21,362 bases of DNA from Ilumatobacter sp. (lineage in GTDB: Bacteria > Actinomycetota > Acidimicrobiia > Acidimicrobiales > Ilumatobacteraceae). Within the stretch, counting starts at the first letter, position 1, and every line of letters starts with the position of its first letter. The notes under the pieces were generated by a model that saw nothing but the letters and a program-made list of their open reading frames with translations, did not search any database and had not been told where the DNA came from. Positions 1-6,452 of this stretch are shown here, piece after piece. The stretch is from assembly GCA_029263275.1 (NCBI GenBank), contig JAJCXU010000637.1, positions 1 through 21,362 on the forward strand, given 5' to 3'. The translations under genes and the position numbers were made by a program.

Positions 1-312
1 TATGCCGAGTATGGCGAAGCGCACAGCGACGACGGCTTCGACGGTCGGCTGGTTTCGATGCACACGTTCACCGAGTCATGGGACACCTGGGAGATGCACC
101 CGAACGGCAGCGAACTCGTGTTGTGTACCGCTGGCAGCGTGTCGCTCACGCAGGAGACCCCCGACGGATCGGTCAGTTCCGTCACGATCTCGGCCGGTCA
201 GGCAGTCGTCAACGCGCCCGGCGTGTGGCACACCGCCGACCTCGTCGACGGCCAGTCGGCGACGGTCGTGTTCATCACCGCCGGCGTCGGCACCGAGATG
301 CGCGACCGCTGA
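1..312 (+). CDS. Cupin-domain protein, 3' part only
   Basis: The open frame runs in from the left edge without a start codon, so the first codons lie outside the window; a Met at 58 is internal to a continuous frame and is probably not the start. The 103 visible residues form the core of a small cupin barrel. There is a first motif segment with WEMHPNGSELVL, a Gly-rich turn (CTAGSVSL), and a second motif ending GQAVVNAPGVWHTAD, whose His is a usual metal ligand of cupin motif 2. Motif 1 keeps a His and a Glu (MHPNGSE). Small single-domain cupins of this kind are often metal-binding isomerases, dioxygenases or sugar-binding sensors; the substrate cannot be told. The gene converges on the thioesterase at 424-1227, with a hairpin-rich gap between them. 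Confidence 0.75.
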   Translation, partial: YAEYGEAHSDDGFDGRLVSMHTFTESWDTWEMHPNGSELVLCTAGSVSLTQETPDGSVSSVTISAGQAVVNAPGVWHTADLVDGQSATVVFITAGVGTEMRDR

Positions 313-353
313 AACCCGCACGCCGGTGGCCAAGACCCGCCGAGCGCAGCGAG

Positions 354-433
354 TTCGTGCGGAGCACGAAGCACCGATTGCAGCGACGAAGTCGCTGGAG
401 GCGACGTCAGTCGCCGCTCCTCGTCAGAGGAGC
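354..433. terminator. Four consecutive perfect hairpins between convergent genes
   Basis: Four back-to-back inverted repeats occupy the gap between two convergent genes. They are: 354-370, stem TTCGTGC/GCACGAA, loop GGA; 381-397, stem CAGCGAC/GTCGCTG, loop GAA; 400-415, stem GGCGAC/GTCGCC, loop GTCA; and 416-433, stem GCTCCTC/GAGGAGC, loop GTCA. All arms are fully complementary. The last hairpin covers the end of the thioesterase gene, whose TGA stop (424-426 on the minus strand) falls inside its loop. No T-tract follows, so a classical intrinsic terminator is not shown. A bidirectional terminator or 3'-end stabiliser is the inference. Confidence 0.6.
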
Positions 434-1227
434 ACAATCGTCATGGACTGACTCGCGGTGGCAAGCAGTTGACCCGACTCACTCCACATCAGGCACGAAC
501 TGTGTGCGAATCCGTTGCCCATGAACTCGACACGGTTGTCGCACAACACCCAGTCGGTGTCATCAAGGGCCGCGTCGGCATATCGAATCGTGTTGTCAAG
601 GCTCGACAGGTTCGTCACTCTGCCCGCGGCGTTGCCGATGACCGATGGGCTGTAGTCGGCGATGATCGCCAGTGCAGCGGCGTCGACGCGCACCTCGGGC
701 ATGCGCACCCACACCAACGATCGGTTGTCGCCTGTCGGCTCGCCGACGCCGGAGAACCCGAACATGCCGCGCGCCATCTTCACTTCGACGTGATCGTGGA
801 GTGACGGGTAGTCGAAGTGTCGTTCGGGATCGACGGACTCGGATGGCGCCACGGGGTCGGGGTACTGCTCCCACATGCCGCGGAGTTTCTCGGGGCGCTG
901 GCCGGTGGCGCCGAGCACGGTGACGACATCGTCGCCATCGAACGTGCCAGAGACGCGGCACTGCGTCACCGTCCGCCCGACGGCCGGCTTCGCCACATCG
1001 AGCCGCATCTCCGACGGGTTGTACATCGTGGCGATGTACTGCGCAGTTGCCCACACCGCTGGCTGGCCAGTCTCAAGCTCCATCGCGGCGACTCCCACCG
1101 CGAGTCCGACGCCGCCGAAGAGCGACCCACGGCCGCCGCCAACGGCGCGGTCGGTGATCGGCACCGTCCATTGGCCTTCGCCATGGTCCATCATTCCGAG
1201 AAACTCCGCCGTCGACATGCCGCTCAT
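424..1227 (-). CDS. TesB-like acyl-CoA thioesterase (double hotdog)
   Basis: A predicted 267-residue cytoplasmic enzyme that would hydrolyse acyl-CoA to free acid and CoA. The N-terminal hotdog half shows a GSLFGGVGLAVGVAAME segment, matching the FGGQ-type helix of TesB proteins. The C-terminal half shows SSLDNTIRYADA, then a WVLCDNRVEFMGNG strand, then ATASQSM near the end; the Asp of SLDN and the Gln of ASQ correspond to catalytic positions known in TesB. Length is close to the 270-290 residues usual for the family. The start was set at ATG 1227 (a second ATG at 1218 is equally possible); neither has a clear ribosome binding site. The frame stays open far upstream, but that stretch is antisense to the monooxygenase and looks non-coding. 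The gene is divergent from the monooxygenase with about 100 bp between them. Confidence 0.85.
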   Translation of the reverse strand: MSGMSTAEFLGMMDHGEGQWTVPITDRAVGGGRGSLFGGVGLAVGVAAMELETGQPAVWATAQYIATMYNPSEMRLDVAKPAVGRTVTQCRVSGTFDGDDVVTVLGATGQRPEKLRGMWEQYPDPVAPSESVDPERHFDYPSLHDHVEVKMARGMFGFSGVGEPTGDNRSLVWVRMPEVRVDAAALAIIADYSPSVIGNAAGRVTNLSSLDNTIRYADAALDDTDWVLCDNRVEFMGNGFAHSSCLMWSESGQLLATASQSMTIVLL

Positions 1228-1256
1228 CGGTCGACATCGTGCCAGGGAGCACGCCA

Positions 1257-1300
1257 ACTCGTTGCCTTGGACCGAATCCGCTTCGACTGGACTCGTTGCC
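1257..1300. promoter_or_regulatory. Direct repeats in divergent promoter region
   Basis: The 103-bp gap between the divergent thioesterase and monooxygenase genes holds two identical 10-mers, ACTCGTTGCC, at 1257-1266 and 1291-1300, 34 bp apart centre to centre. Direct repeats here could be binding sites for a regulator shared by both genes, but no regulator gene is adjacent and chance is not excluded. I could not place -10 or -35 boxes with confidence. Confidence 0.3.
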
Positions 1301-1330
1301 CAGCCGCCAAGTGCGCCACGCTGGTTGACA

Positions 1331-3187
1331 ATGAGTGAGATGACCGTCGGCGACGCCGTCCGTGACGCCGACCTGCGTGTGCTGGTGATGTGTCTCTTCC
1401 AGATCACCGGCGACCGCAAGTGGCTTGCCGAGCCATTCCTCCCGCGGCGCGACGTGCGTCTGGTTGCTCCGGAAGATGCTGGTTTCTCCGACGAGATCGC
1501 CGAGCAGATCTGGGCGGCAGCCGCCGCCGCATCTGGCAGCAAGCCGGCGATCGACGACCCCGGTGACGAGCTGATGGTCGAGATGATGAGCACCTGTCTC
1601 GGCGAGCCGGTCGCTCCCGAGTACGCACCGATGATGCGCGAGGAGATGGGCTTCATTTCTCGCGATGTCGAATGGCCAGCAGCAGCCGAACATCCCAGCA
1701 TCCTCATCGTCGGGGCCGGCGCCAGCGGCATCATCATGGGCGCTCGACTGGCCCGGATGGGCCTCGACTACGACATCGTCGAACGCGCGCCGAGTGTCGG
1801 CGGGGTGTGGCGCGACAACCGCTACCCGGGAGCGGGAGTCGACACGCCGAACCACGCCTACTCCTTCTCGTTTGCACGGCCGCACCGATGGTCACGGTTC
1901 TTCGCGCCGCAAGCGGACCTCGAGACCTACCTCCAGCAGACAGCGGACGAATGCGACGTCACCCGTCACGTGCAATTCGAAACGAGCCTGACCGGCGCAC
2001 AGTGGGACGACGATGCGCAGCTGTGGCACGTCGAACTCGCCACCACATCCGGCACCGAGGAACGCCAGTACCAAGTGCTGATCAGCGCGATCGGGCAGCT
2101 CAACGTGCCCAAACCACCGCCGGTTCCGGGCACCGGCACGTTCGGTGGGCGCTGCTTCCACTCGTCGAACTGGCCCGACGACCTCGACATTTCGGGCAAA
2201 CACGTGGCGGTGATCGGTACCGGCGCCTCGGCCATGCAGATCGTGCCAGCCATCGCCGACCATGTCGCGTCGCTCACCGTGTATCAGCGCACGGCGCAGT
2301 GGGCCCGACCGATTCCCCGGTACCACGACCCGATTCCCGAGGGGTCGCAGTGGCTGTTCGAACACCTGCCGTTCTACGCAGCATGGTTCCGCTTCGTCAT
2401 GCTGTGGCGCTACGGCGACGGGCTGCTCCCCCTGTTGCGCAAAGACCCCGACTGGGAACATCCGCACTCGATCAACCCAGCCAACGAACGGCACCGCCAG
2501 CAGATGGCGGACCATCTCCTCACCGAACTCGACGGGCGACCGGACCTGATCGAGAAGTGCATGCCGACCTACCCGCCATATGGGAAGCGCATCCTGCTCG
2601 ACAACGGCTGGTTCTCCACGGTTCGCAAGCCGAACGTTGAACTCGTGGTCGAGCCAGTCGATCATGTCGACGCAAGCGGAGTCGTCGCCGACGGTCAACA
2701 TCGCGAGCACGACGTGGTCGTCCTCGCCAACGGATTCGAAGTGTTTCAAGGCGCCAGTCGGCTGGGCCTTCGAGGCCGCGACGGCGTCGATCTCGCCGAC
2801 CTGTGGGCCGACGACGACCCGATGGCCTACCTCGGCATCACCGTGGCCGACTTCCCGAACTTCTTCATCATGCAAGGTCCCACCACGGGGCTCGGGCACG
2901 GCGGCAGCGCAATCTTCCAGGCCGAGTGCCACGCCCGCCACATCAGTGCCTGCGTGGCCGCAGTGGCGGAGGCCGATGGTCGATCAATCGAGGTCTACGA
3001 GCAGCCGATGATCGACTACAACGATGCGTTCGATGCCGAACACGAGCAACTGATCTGGAGCACCGACGGTCTCCGCAACTGGTATCGCAACGACGCAGGC
3101 CGAGTTGTCGTGATCATGCCGTGGCGGCTGGTCGACTACTGGTCGATGAGTCACGACCCCGACCTCAACCACTACTCGATCACGTAG
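1331..3187 (+). CDS. Type I Baeyer-Villiger monooxygenase, HAPMO-like
   Basis: A predicted 618-residue flavoprotein that inserts an oxygen atom next to a ketone using FAD, NADPH and O2. The FAD-binding Rossmann motif GAGASG lies at residues 128-133, the Baeyer-Villiger fingerprint FGGRCFHSSNWP at 271-282 (pattern FxGxxxHxxxWP, His277), and the NADPH-binding motif GTGASA at 296-301. About 120 residues precede the first Rossmann motif. Such an extension is known in 4-hydroxyacetophenone monooxygenase and relatives, and is absent from the shorter cyclohexanone type. The start is ATG 1331; the frame is open further upstream, but that part is antisense to the thioesterase. No clear Shine-Dalgarno is seen. 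The stop overlaps the end of the convergent membrane-protein gene by 8 bp. The divergent thioesterase could act on products of this enzyme, which is inference. The substrate is unknown. Confidence 0.93.
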   Translation: MSEMTVGDAVRDADLRVLVMCLFQITGDRKWLAEPFLPRRDVRLVAPEDAGFSDEIAEQIWAAAAAASGSKPAIDDPGDELMVEMMSTCLGEPVAPEYAPMMREEMGFISRDVEWPAAAEHPSILIVGAGASGIIMGARLARMGLDYDIVERAPSVGGVWRDNRYPGAGVDTPNHAYSFSFARPHRWSRFFAPQADLETYLQQTADECDVTRHVQFETSLTGAQWDDDAQLWHVELATTSGTEERQYQVLISAIGQLNVPKPPPVPGTGTFGGRCFHSSNWPDDLDISGKHVAVIGTGASAMQIVPAIADHVASLTVYQRTAQWARPIPRYHDPIPEGSQWLFEHLPFYAAWFRFVMLWRYGDGLLPLLRKDPDWEHPHSINPANERHRQQMADHLLTELDGRPDLIEKCMPTYPPYGKRILLDNGWFSTVRKPNVELVVEPVDHVDASGVVADGQHREHDVVVLANGFEVFQGASRLGLRGRDGVDLADLWADDDPMAYLGITVADFPNFFIMQGPTTGLGHGGSAIFQAECHARHISACVAAVAEADGRSIEVYEQPMIDYNDAFDAEHEQLIWSTDGLRNWYRNDAGRVVVIMPWRLVDYWSMSHDPDLNHYSIT

Positions 3188-3593
3188 CCGCGGAGCGCGA
3201 CATGGAGCGGACGAGCACTGCTTGCTCGACCCCGAACATCCCGACCATCACGCCGACGAGACCCATCGCCACCGCGCCGCTGGTCGAGAACCAGCCAAGT
3301 GCGATCGCCACGACCGTGCCGATGACCCAGGATCCGTCGCCGAGCGAGATGCCAGGCACCGCCTTGGCCAGCTCGGCTCGGTCGAACCGCGACGTTGCGA
3401 CGACGAGCGCCGCGAAGGCCACCAGTCCGATGCCGATGAGACGCACCCAGCCTTCCTGACCCGTGCCGAGCACGTCGTCGATCGGGCCGGGGGCGATGGC
3501 AGCCGCGAGGCCGCCGAAACCAGAGGTCGTCGCGTTGGCGCGAAGAACCATGCGGAGCAGTGACTCGGGAGAAGAGGTGTGTGGTGCTTCCAT
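3180..3593 (-). CDS. Small four-helix integral membrane protein, unknown function
   Basis: A predicted 137-residue membrane protein. After a short polar N-terminus (SSPESLLRMVLRAN) come four hydrophobic segments at about residues 22-42, 48-68, 89-105 and 108-130, separated by short loops; the third loop carries charged residues (RFDRAELAK). The LRANA start followed by a Gly/Ala-rich helix resembles small uncharacterised membrane proteins common in actinobacteria, but I can assign no function. ATG 3593 was preferred over an upstream in-frame ATG at 3644. It has GAAGG just ahead of it (rather close), and the longer form would run through the inverted repeat at 3614-3634 and almost meet the divergent regulator gene. 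The arrangement suggests control by that regulator. Confidence 0.75.
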   Translation of the reverse strand: MEAPHTSSPESLLRMVLRANATTSGFGGLAAAIAPGPIDDVLGTGQEGWVRLIGIGLVAFAALVVATSRFDRAELAKAVPGISLGDGSWVIGTVVAIALGWFSTSGAVAMGLVGVMVGMFGVEQAVLVRSMSRSAAT

Positions 3594-3613
3594 GCCTTCA
3601 TCGTGAACCGATG

Positions 3614-3634
3614 AGGTCATCGCCGCCATGACCT
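3614..3634. promoter_or_regulatory. Perfect inverted repeat, candidate operator
   Basis: AGGTCAT (3614-3620) and ATGACCT (3628-3634) are exact inverted copies separated by 7 bp, so the half-site centres are 14 bp apart. The site lies between a membrane-protein gene and an XRE-family regulator gene that diverge. A further partial half-site, GGTCA, is at 3639-3643. The placement fits an operator for the adjacent regulator, just upstream of its own promoter and within the promoter of the membrane-protein gene. Binding is inferred. Confidence 0.5.
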
Positions 3635-3666
3635 GGTGGGTCAAGCGATGGCGACAGGGGCCGCCC

Positions 3667-3678
3667 TACGCTCACGGC
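3667..3678 (+). promoter_or_regulatory. Candidate leaderless -10 box of regulator gene
   Basis: TACGCT (3667-3672) matches the actinobacterial -10 pattern TANNNT, and exactly six bases separate it from the ATG at 3679. Transcription would then begin at or next to the start codon. No Shine-Dalgarno is present ahead of this ATG, which fits a leaderless mRNA. No good -35 hexamer is visible. Confidence 0.45.
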
Positions 3679-4458
3679 ATGTCGACTCGAACCCACGCCG
3701 GCCCGCTGTTGCGCGAATGGCGCACGCGACGACGGCTGAGCCAACTCGACCTGTCGACGCGCACCGGCGTGTCGACGCGACACCTCTCGTGTGTCGAGAC
3801 GGGACGGGCCAAGCCGAGTCGCGAACTCTTGCTGCACCTCGCCAGCGACCTCGACTTGCCGTTGCGCGTGAGCAACGACCTGCTCCTCGCCGCCGGGTTC
3901 GCCCCGGTGTACGCCGAGCGCGCCATCGACGACGAGGCAATGACCCCGGTTCGAGAGGTGATCGACCTCGTCCTCAACGGCAACGACCCGAACCCGACCA
4001 CCGTCATCGACCGCCGTTGGAATCTCATCAACGCGAACGCAGGGGCCTTCTGGCTGTCCGCCGGCGTCGCTACACATCTGCTCGAAGACGGCAACGTGGC
4101 TCGCCTCACGCTCCATCCCGGTGGCCTCGCCCCGCGCATCTCTGACTTCGACGCTTTCGCCGCGCAGCTGCTCAGCCACATGCGCCACACGCTCGCCGCC
4201 ACGCATGACCCTGATCTCGCTGCGCTGATCGACGAGTGCAGCAGCTACGCGCCGGGCGCCGAGGACAGCGTGATGCGCGGAGACGAAATCGTGTTGCCCA
4301 TGCGCATCACCATCGGCGGCGAGCAGCTGTCGTTCCTGTCGACCATCACCGCGTTCGGCGCCGCCCGTGACGTCACCGTCGCCGACCTGTCGATCGAAAC
4401 GTTGTACCCCGCCGACGATGCGACCCGCGCAGTGCTGCAATCGCGACCCTGGACCTGA
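3679..4458 (+). CDS. XRE-family regulator with MmyB-like sensor domain
   Basis: A predicted 259-residue DNA-binding regulator. Residues about 8-65 form a Cro/C1-type helix-turn-helix (LLREWRTRRRLSQLDLSTRTGVSTRHLSCVETGR region). Residues about 95-255 match the PAS-like MmyB ligand-binding domain, recognisable from VIDRRWNLINANAGAFWL and later FDAFAAQLL. Proteins of this layout are common in actinobacteria and often control a neighbouring divergent gene; a lipid-like ligand has been suggested for the domain. The start is ATG 3679, preferred over an upstream in-frame ATG at 3628 that lies inside the inverted repeat. Here the divergent neighbour is the four-helix membrane protein. Confidence 0.9.
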   Translation: MSTRTHAGPLLREWRTRRRLSQLDLSTRTGVSTRHLSCVETGRAKPSRELLLHLASDLDLPLRVSNDLLLAAGFAPVYAERAIDDEAMTPVREVIDLVLNGNDPNPTTVIDRRWNLINANAGAFWLSAGVATHLLEDGNVARLTLHPGGLAPRISDFDAFAAQLLSHMRHTLAATHDPDLAALIDECSSYAPGAEDSVMRGDEIVLPMRITIGGEQLSFLSTITAFGAARDVTVADLSIETLYPADDATRAVLQSRPWT

Positions 4459-4630
4459 CCCCTCGCTCGCCTCGGGATCATCAGCACGCCGAAGACACGT
4501 TCGAACACGTCGTCATCGAGTTGCGACACGAGCAGCGCATCGAGCCATGTCACGACGGGCGATCATACGACCGAGGAGTTTGGCGGCGGAGTTCGCTCAG
4601 ACGACTGTGGCCTGGCACCATGTCGGACAT
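4459..4630. other. Intergenic stretch without recognisable gene
   Basis: These 172 bp lie between the regulator and the acyl-CoA synthetase gene. I found no convincing coding frame, repeat, terminator or promoter box. A minus-strand frame running across it reads smoothly for about 30 residues but has no family resemblance and extends into sequence antisense to the regulator. Confidence 0.5.
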
Positions 4631-6319
4631 ATGACGATGACCTTCCAGGAAGCCTGCGCGGCCGTCTGCGCGCCCGGCTCGATGTTCGAGATCCAAGAGA
4701 CTGAAGTGCTCGGTCGCACCAGCAAGGTGTTCGCCGGTACCCCACCGAACATTCGAGCGCTTTTCGCGCTCGCAGCGGAACGCACCGACGAGTTCATCAT
4801 CTTCGAAGACGAGCGCTGGGAGATGCCACGACTCCTCGACCTGATCGGTCAGATGGGTCACGCGCTCGTCAACGATCTCGGCGTCGAGAAGGGCGACCGT
4901 GTCGCCATCGCGATGCGCAACTACCCCGAATGGATCGCGGCCTTCGCGGCCATCACCTCCGTGGGTGCAGTCGCCGTGCCGATGAATGCCTGGTGGGTGA
5001 CCGAAGAACTGGTCTTCGCACTCCAGGACTCCGGGTCGAAAGTGGTCATCGCCGACGACGAGCGACTTGGCCGCATGCAGGCTGCTGCGCCCGGCGACAT
5101 CGACGCCACCATCGTGGTCGTCCGACCTGCCGGCAACTTGCCTGACGGCGTCCTCTCGCTCGACGACCTACTCACACCCGGCGCAACGATGCCCGACGTC
5201 GAGATCGACCCCGATGAGGACATGACGATCCTCTACACCTCTGGTACAACCGGGCGCCCGAAGGGGGCCGTATCGACGCACCGCGCCGTGCTCAGCGCAC
5301 TCCTCGCATTCGCCGCCCGGGCCGCCGTCGGCAGCCTGCGTGAACCTGAAGACCCCGCAACGATCGAAGAAGGCGGCGCGCCACAGACCGCCTTCATGCT
5401 GTGCGTGCCGCTGTTCCACGTGACCGGACTCGTGCCGGTGATGCTCGGCTCGTTCGTCGGCGGCGCCAAGCTCGTGATGACCTACAAGTGGGAGCCGAAT
5501 CGTGCCCTCGAACTGATCGAGCAAGAGCGCGTCACCAACTTCGTCGGCGTGCCAACGATGAGCTGGGATCTGCTCGAAGCCGAAACCTTCAACGAGCGCG
5601 ACACGTCGAGCCTCCGCTCGGTCGGCGGTGGAGGCGCACCGATGCCGCCAGAGCTCGTGAAGCGCATCGAAGACGAGTTCCAGCGCGGTCGCCCCGGCCT
5701 CGGCTATGGCATGACGGAAACGAATGCCTACGGCCCCCAGAACTCAGGCGACGACTTCGTCAACAACCCCAAGTCGACCGGTCGGCCGGTGCCGATCATG
5801 GATCTCAAGATCACCGACCCCGAGGGCAATGAACTGCCGATCGGCGAAACGGGCGAGATCTGGTTCCGCAGTCCTTCGCTCATTCGCGGCTACTGGAATC
5901 GCCCGGAGGCAACCGCTGAGACCATCGTCGACGGCTGGCTGCGCTCCGGCGACATCGGACATCTTGATGCCGAGGGTTTCATCTACATCAGCGACCGAGC
6001 GAAGGACATGATCCTGCGCGGTGGCGAGAACATCTACTGCGCCGAAGTCGAAGCGACGATCTACCAACACCCCGCCGTCTACGAGGCGGCCGTGTACGGC
6101 ATCCCAGACGAGCGCCTCGGTGAGGAGCTCGCCTGCCACGTCATGGTCAAGCCAGGCGAGACGCTCGAGGTCGGCGAACTCCAGCAGTTCATCGGGTCGC
6201 ACCTCGCCAAATTCAAAGTGCCGACGAGAGTCTCGATCGTCCACGACTCCCTTCCCCGCAACGCCAGCGGCAAGATCCTCAAGCGCGACCTCCGCGACGA
6301 AGTCATCGCCTCCCAATAG
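4631..6319 (+). CDS. AMP-binding acyl-CoA synthetase (FadD-like)
   Basis: A predicted 562-residue ANL-superfamily enzyme that activates a carboxylic acid with ATP and CoA through an acyl-adenylate. The P-loop-like motif YTSGTTGRPKGA lies near residues 201-213, GYGMTETN near 357, the hinge region SGDIGHLD near 440, GGENIYCAEVE near 463, and the C-terminal catalytic Lys in NASGKILKRDLR near 547-552. Length is normal for long- or medium-chain acyl-CoA synthetases. ATG 4631 was chosen because family similarity begins soon after; no Shine-Dalgarno is apparent. The gene stands alone between the regulator and the hairpin array. Acyl substrate cannot be read from sequence, though a role in lipid or aromatic-acid catabolism fits the window. 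Confidence 0.92.
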   Translation: MTMTFQEACAAVCAPGSMFEIQETEVLGRTSKVFAGTPPNIRALFALAAERTDEFIIFEDERWEMPRLLDLIGQMGHALVNDLGVEKGDRVAIAMRNYPEWIAAFAAITSVGAVAVPMNAWWVTEELVFALQDSGSKVVIADDERLGRMQAAAPGDIDATIVVVRPAGNLPDGVLSLDDLLTPGATMPDVEIDPDEDMTILYTSGTTGRPKGAVSTHRAVLSALLAFAARAAVGSLREPEDPATIEEGGAPQTAFMLCVPLFHVTGLVPVMLGSFVGGAKLVMTYKWEPNRALELIEQERVTNFVGVPTMSWDLLEAETFNERDTSSLRSVGGGGAPMPPELVKRIEDEFQRGRPGLGYGMTETNAYGPQNSGDDFVNNPKSTGRPVPIMDLKITDPEGNELPIGETGEIWFRSPSLIRGYWNRPEATAETIVDGWLRSGDIGHLDAEGFIYISDRAKDMILRGGENIYCAEVEATIYQHPAVYEAAVYGIPDERLGEELACHVMVKPGETLEVGELQQFIGSHLAKFKVPTRVSIVHDSLPRNASGKILKRDLRDEVIASQ

Positions 6320-6410
6320 TCACAGCGGGGCCGGGTACAACTGTGACTCTCACGCCCGGACCGGGTGCAAACGTGAGAGCTCTCACGTCCGGACCGGGTG
6401 CAGACGTGAG
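6318..6410. repeat. Array of three hairpin repeats with conserved loop
   Basis: Three hairpins follow the acyl-CoA synthetase stop codon. Unit 1: arms AGTCACAG/CTGTGACT (6318-6325, 6341-6348), overlapping the stop codon. Unit 2: arms CTCTCACG/CGTGAGAG (6347-6354, 6372-6379). Unit 3: arms CTCACG/CGTGAG (6382-6387, 6405-6410). Units 2 and 3 are spaced 33 bp and share the loop core CCGGACCGGGTGCA; unit 1 keeps CCGGGTACAA. Arms change between unit 1 and the others while complementarity is kept. GAGAGCTCTC (6375-6384) is a palindrome at the junction of units 2 and 3. Possible roles are terminator, regulator-binding array or a dispersed repeat. Confidence 0.7.
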
Positions 6411-6440
6411 TGAGCAGCGGGCGGAGTTCAACCGCGTCGG

Positions 6441-6452
6441 TACAATTGCACT
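6441..6452 (+). promoter_or_regulatory. Candidate leaderless -10 box of JmjC-family gene
   Basis: TACAAT (6441-6446) differs from TATAAT at one base and lies exactly six bases before the GTG start at 6453. There is no ribosome binding site next to this GTG. A leaderless transcript starting at or beside G6453 is the simplest reading. No clear -35 box is visible. Confidence 0.5.

Noticed and set aside
1325..1330. TTGACA as a -35 box
   Set aside because: It abuts the monooxygenase start codon, so no -10 or transcription start could follow in a useful position.
1228..1737. Upstream extension of the thioesterase frame
   Set aside because: The extra 170 residues lie antisense to the monooxygenase and lack family similarity; ATG 1227 fits the TesB-like length.
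4453..4553. Smooth minus-strand peptide (DALLVSQLDDDVFERVFGVL) after the regulator gene
   Set aside because: Short, no family resemblance, and its continuation is antisense to the regulator; possibly chance.
6318..6410. CRISPR array
   Set aside because: Units are 33 bp apart with almost no unique spacer, only three copies, and no cas genes are present.
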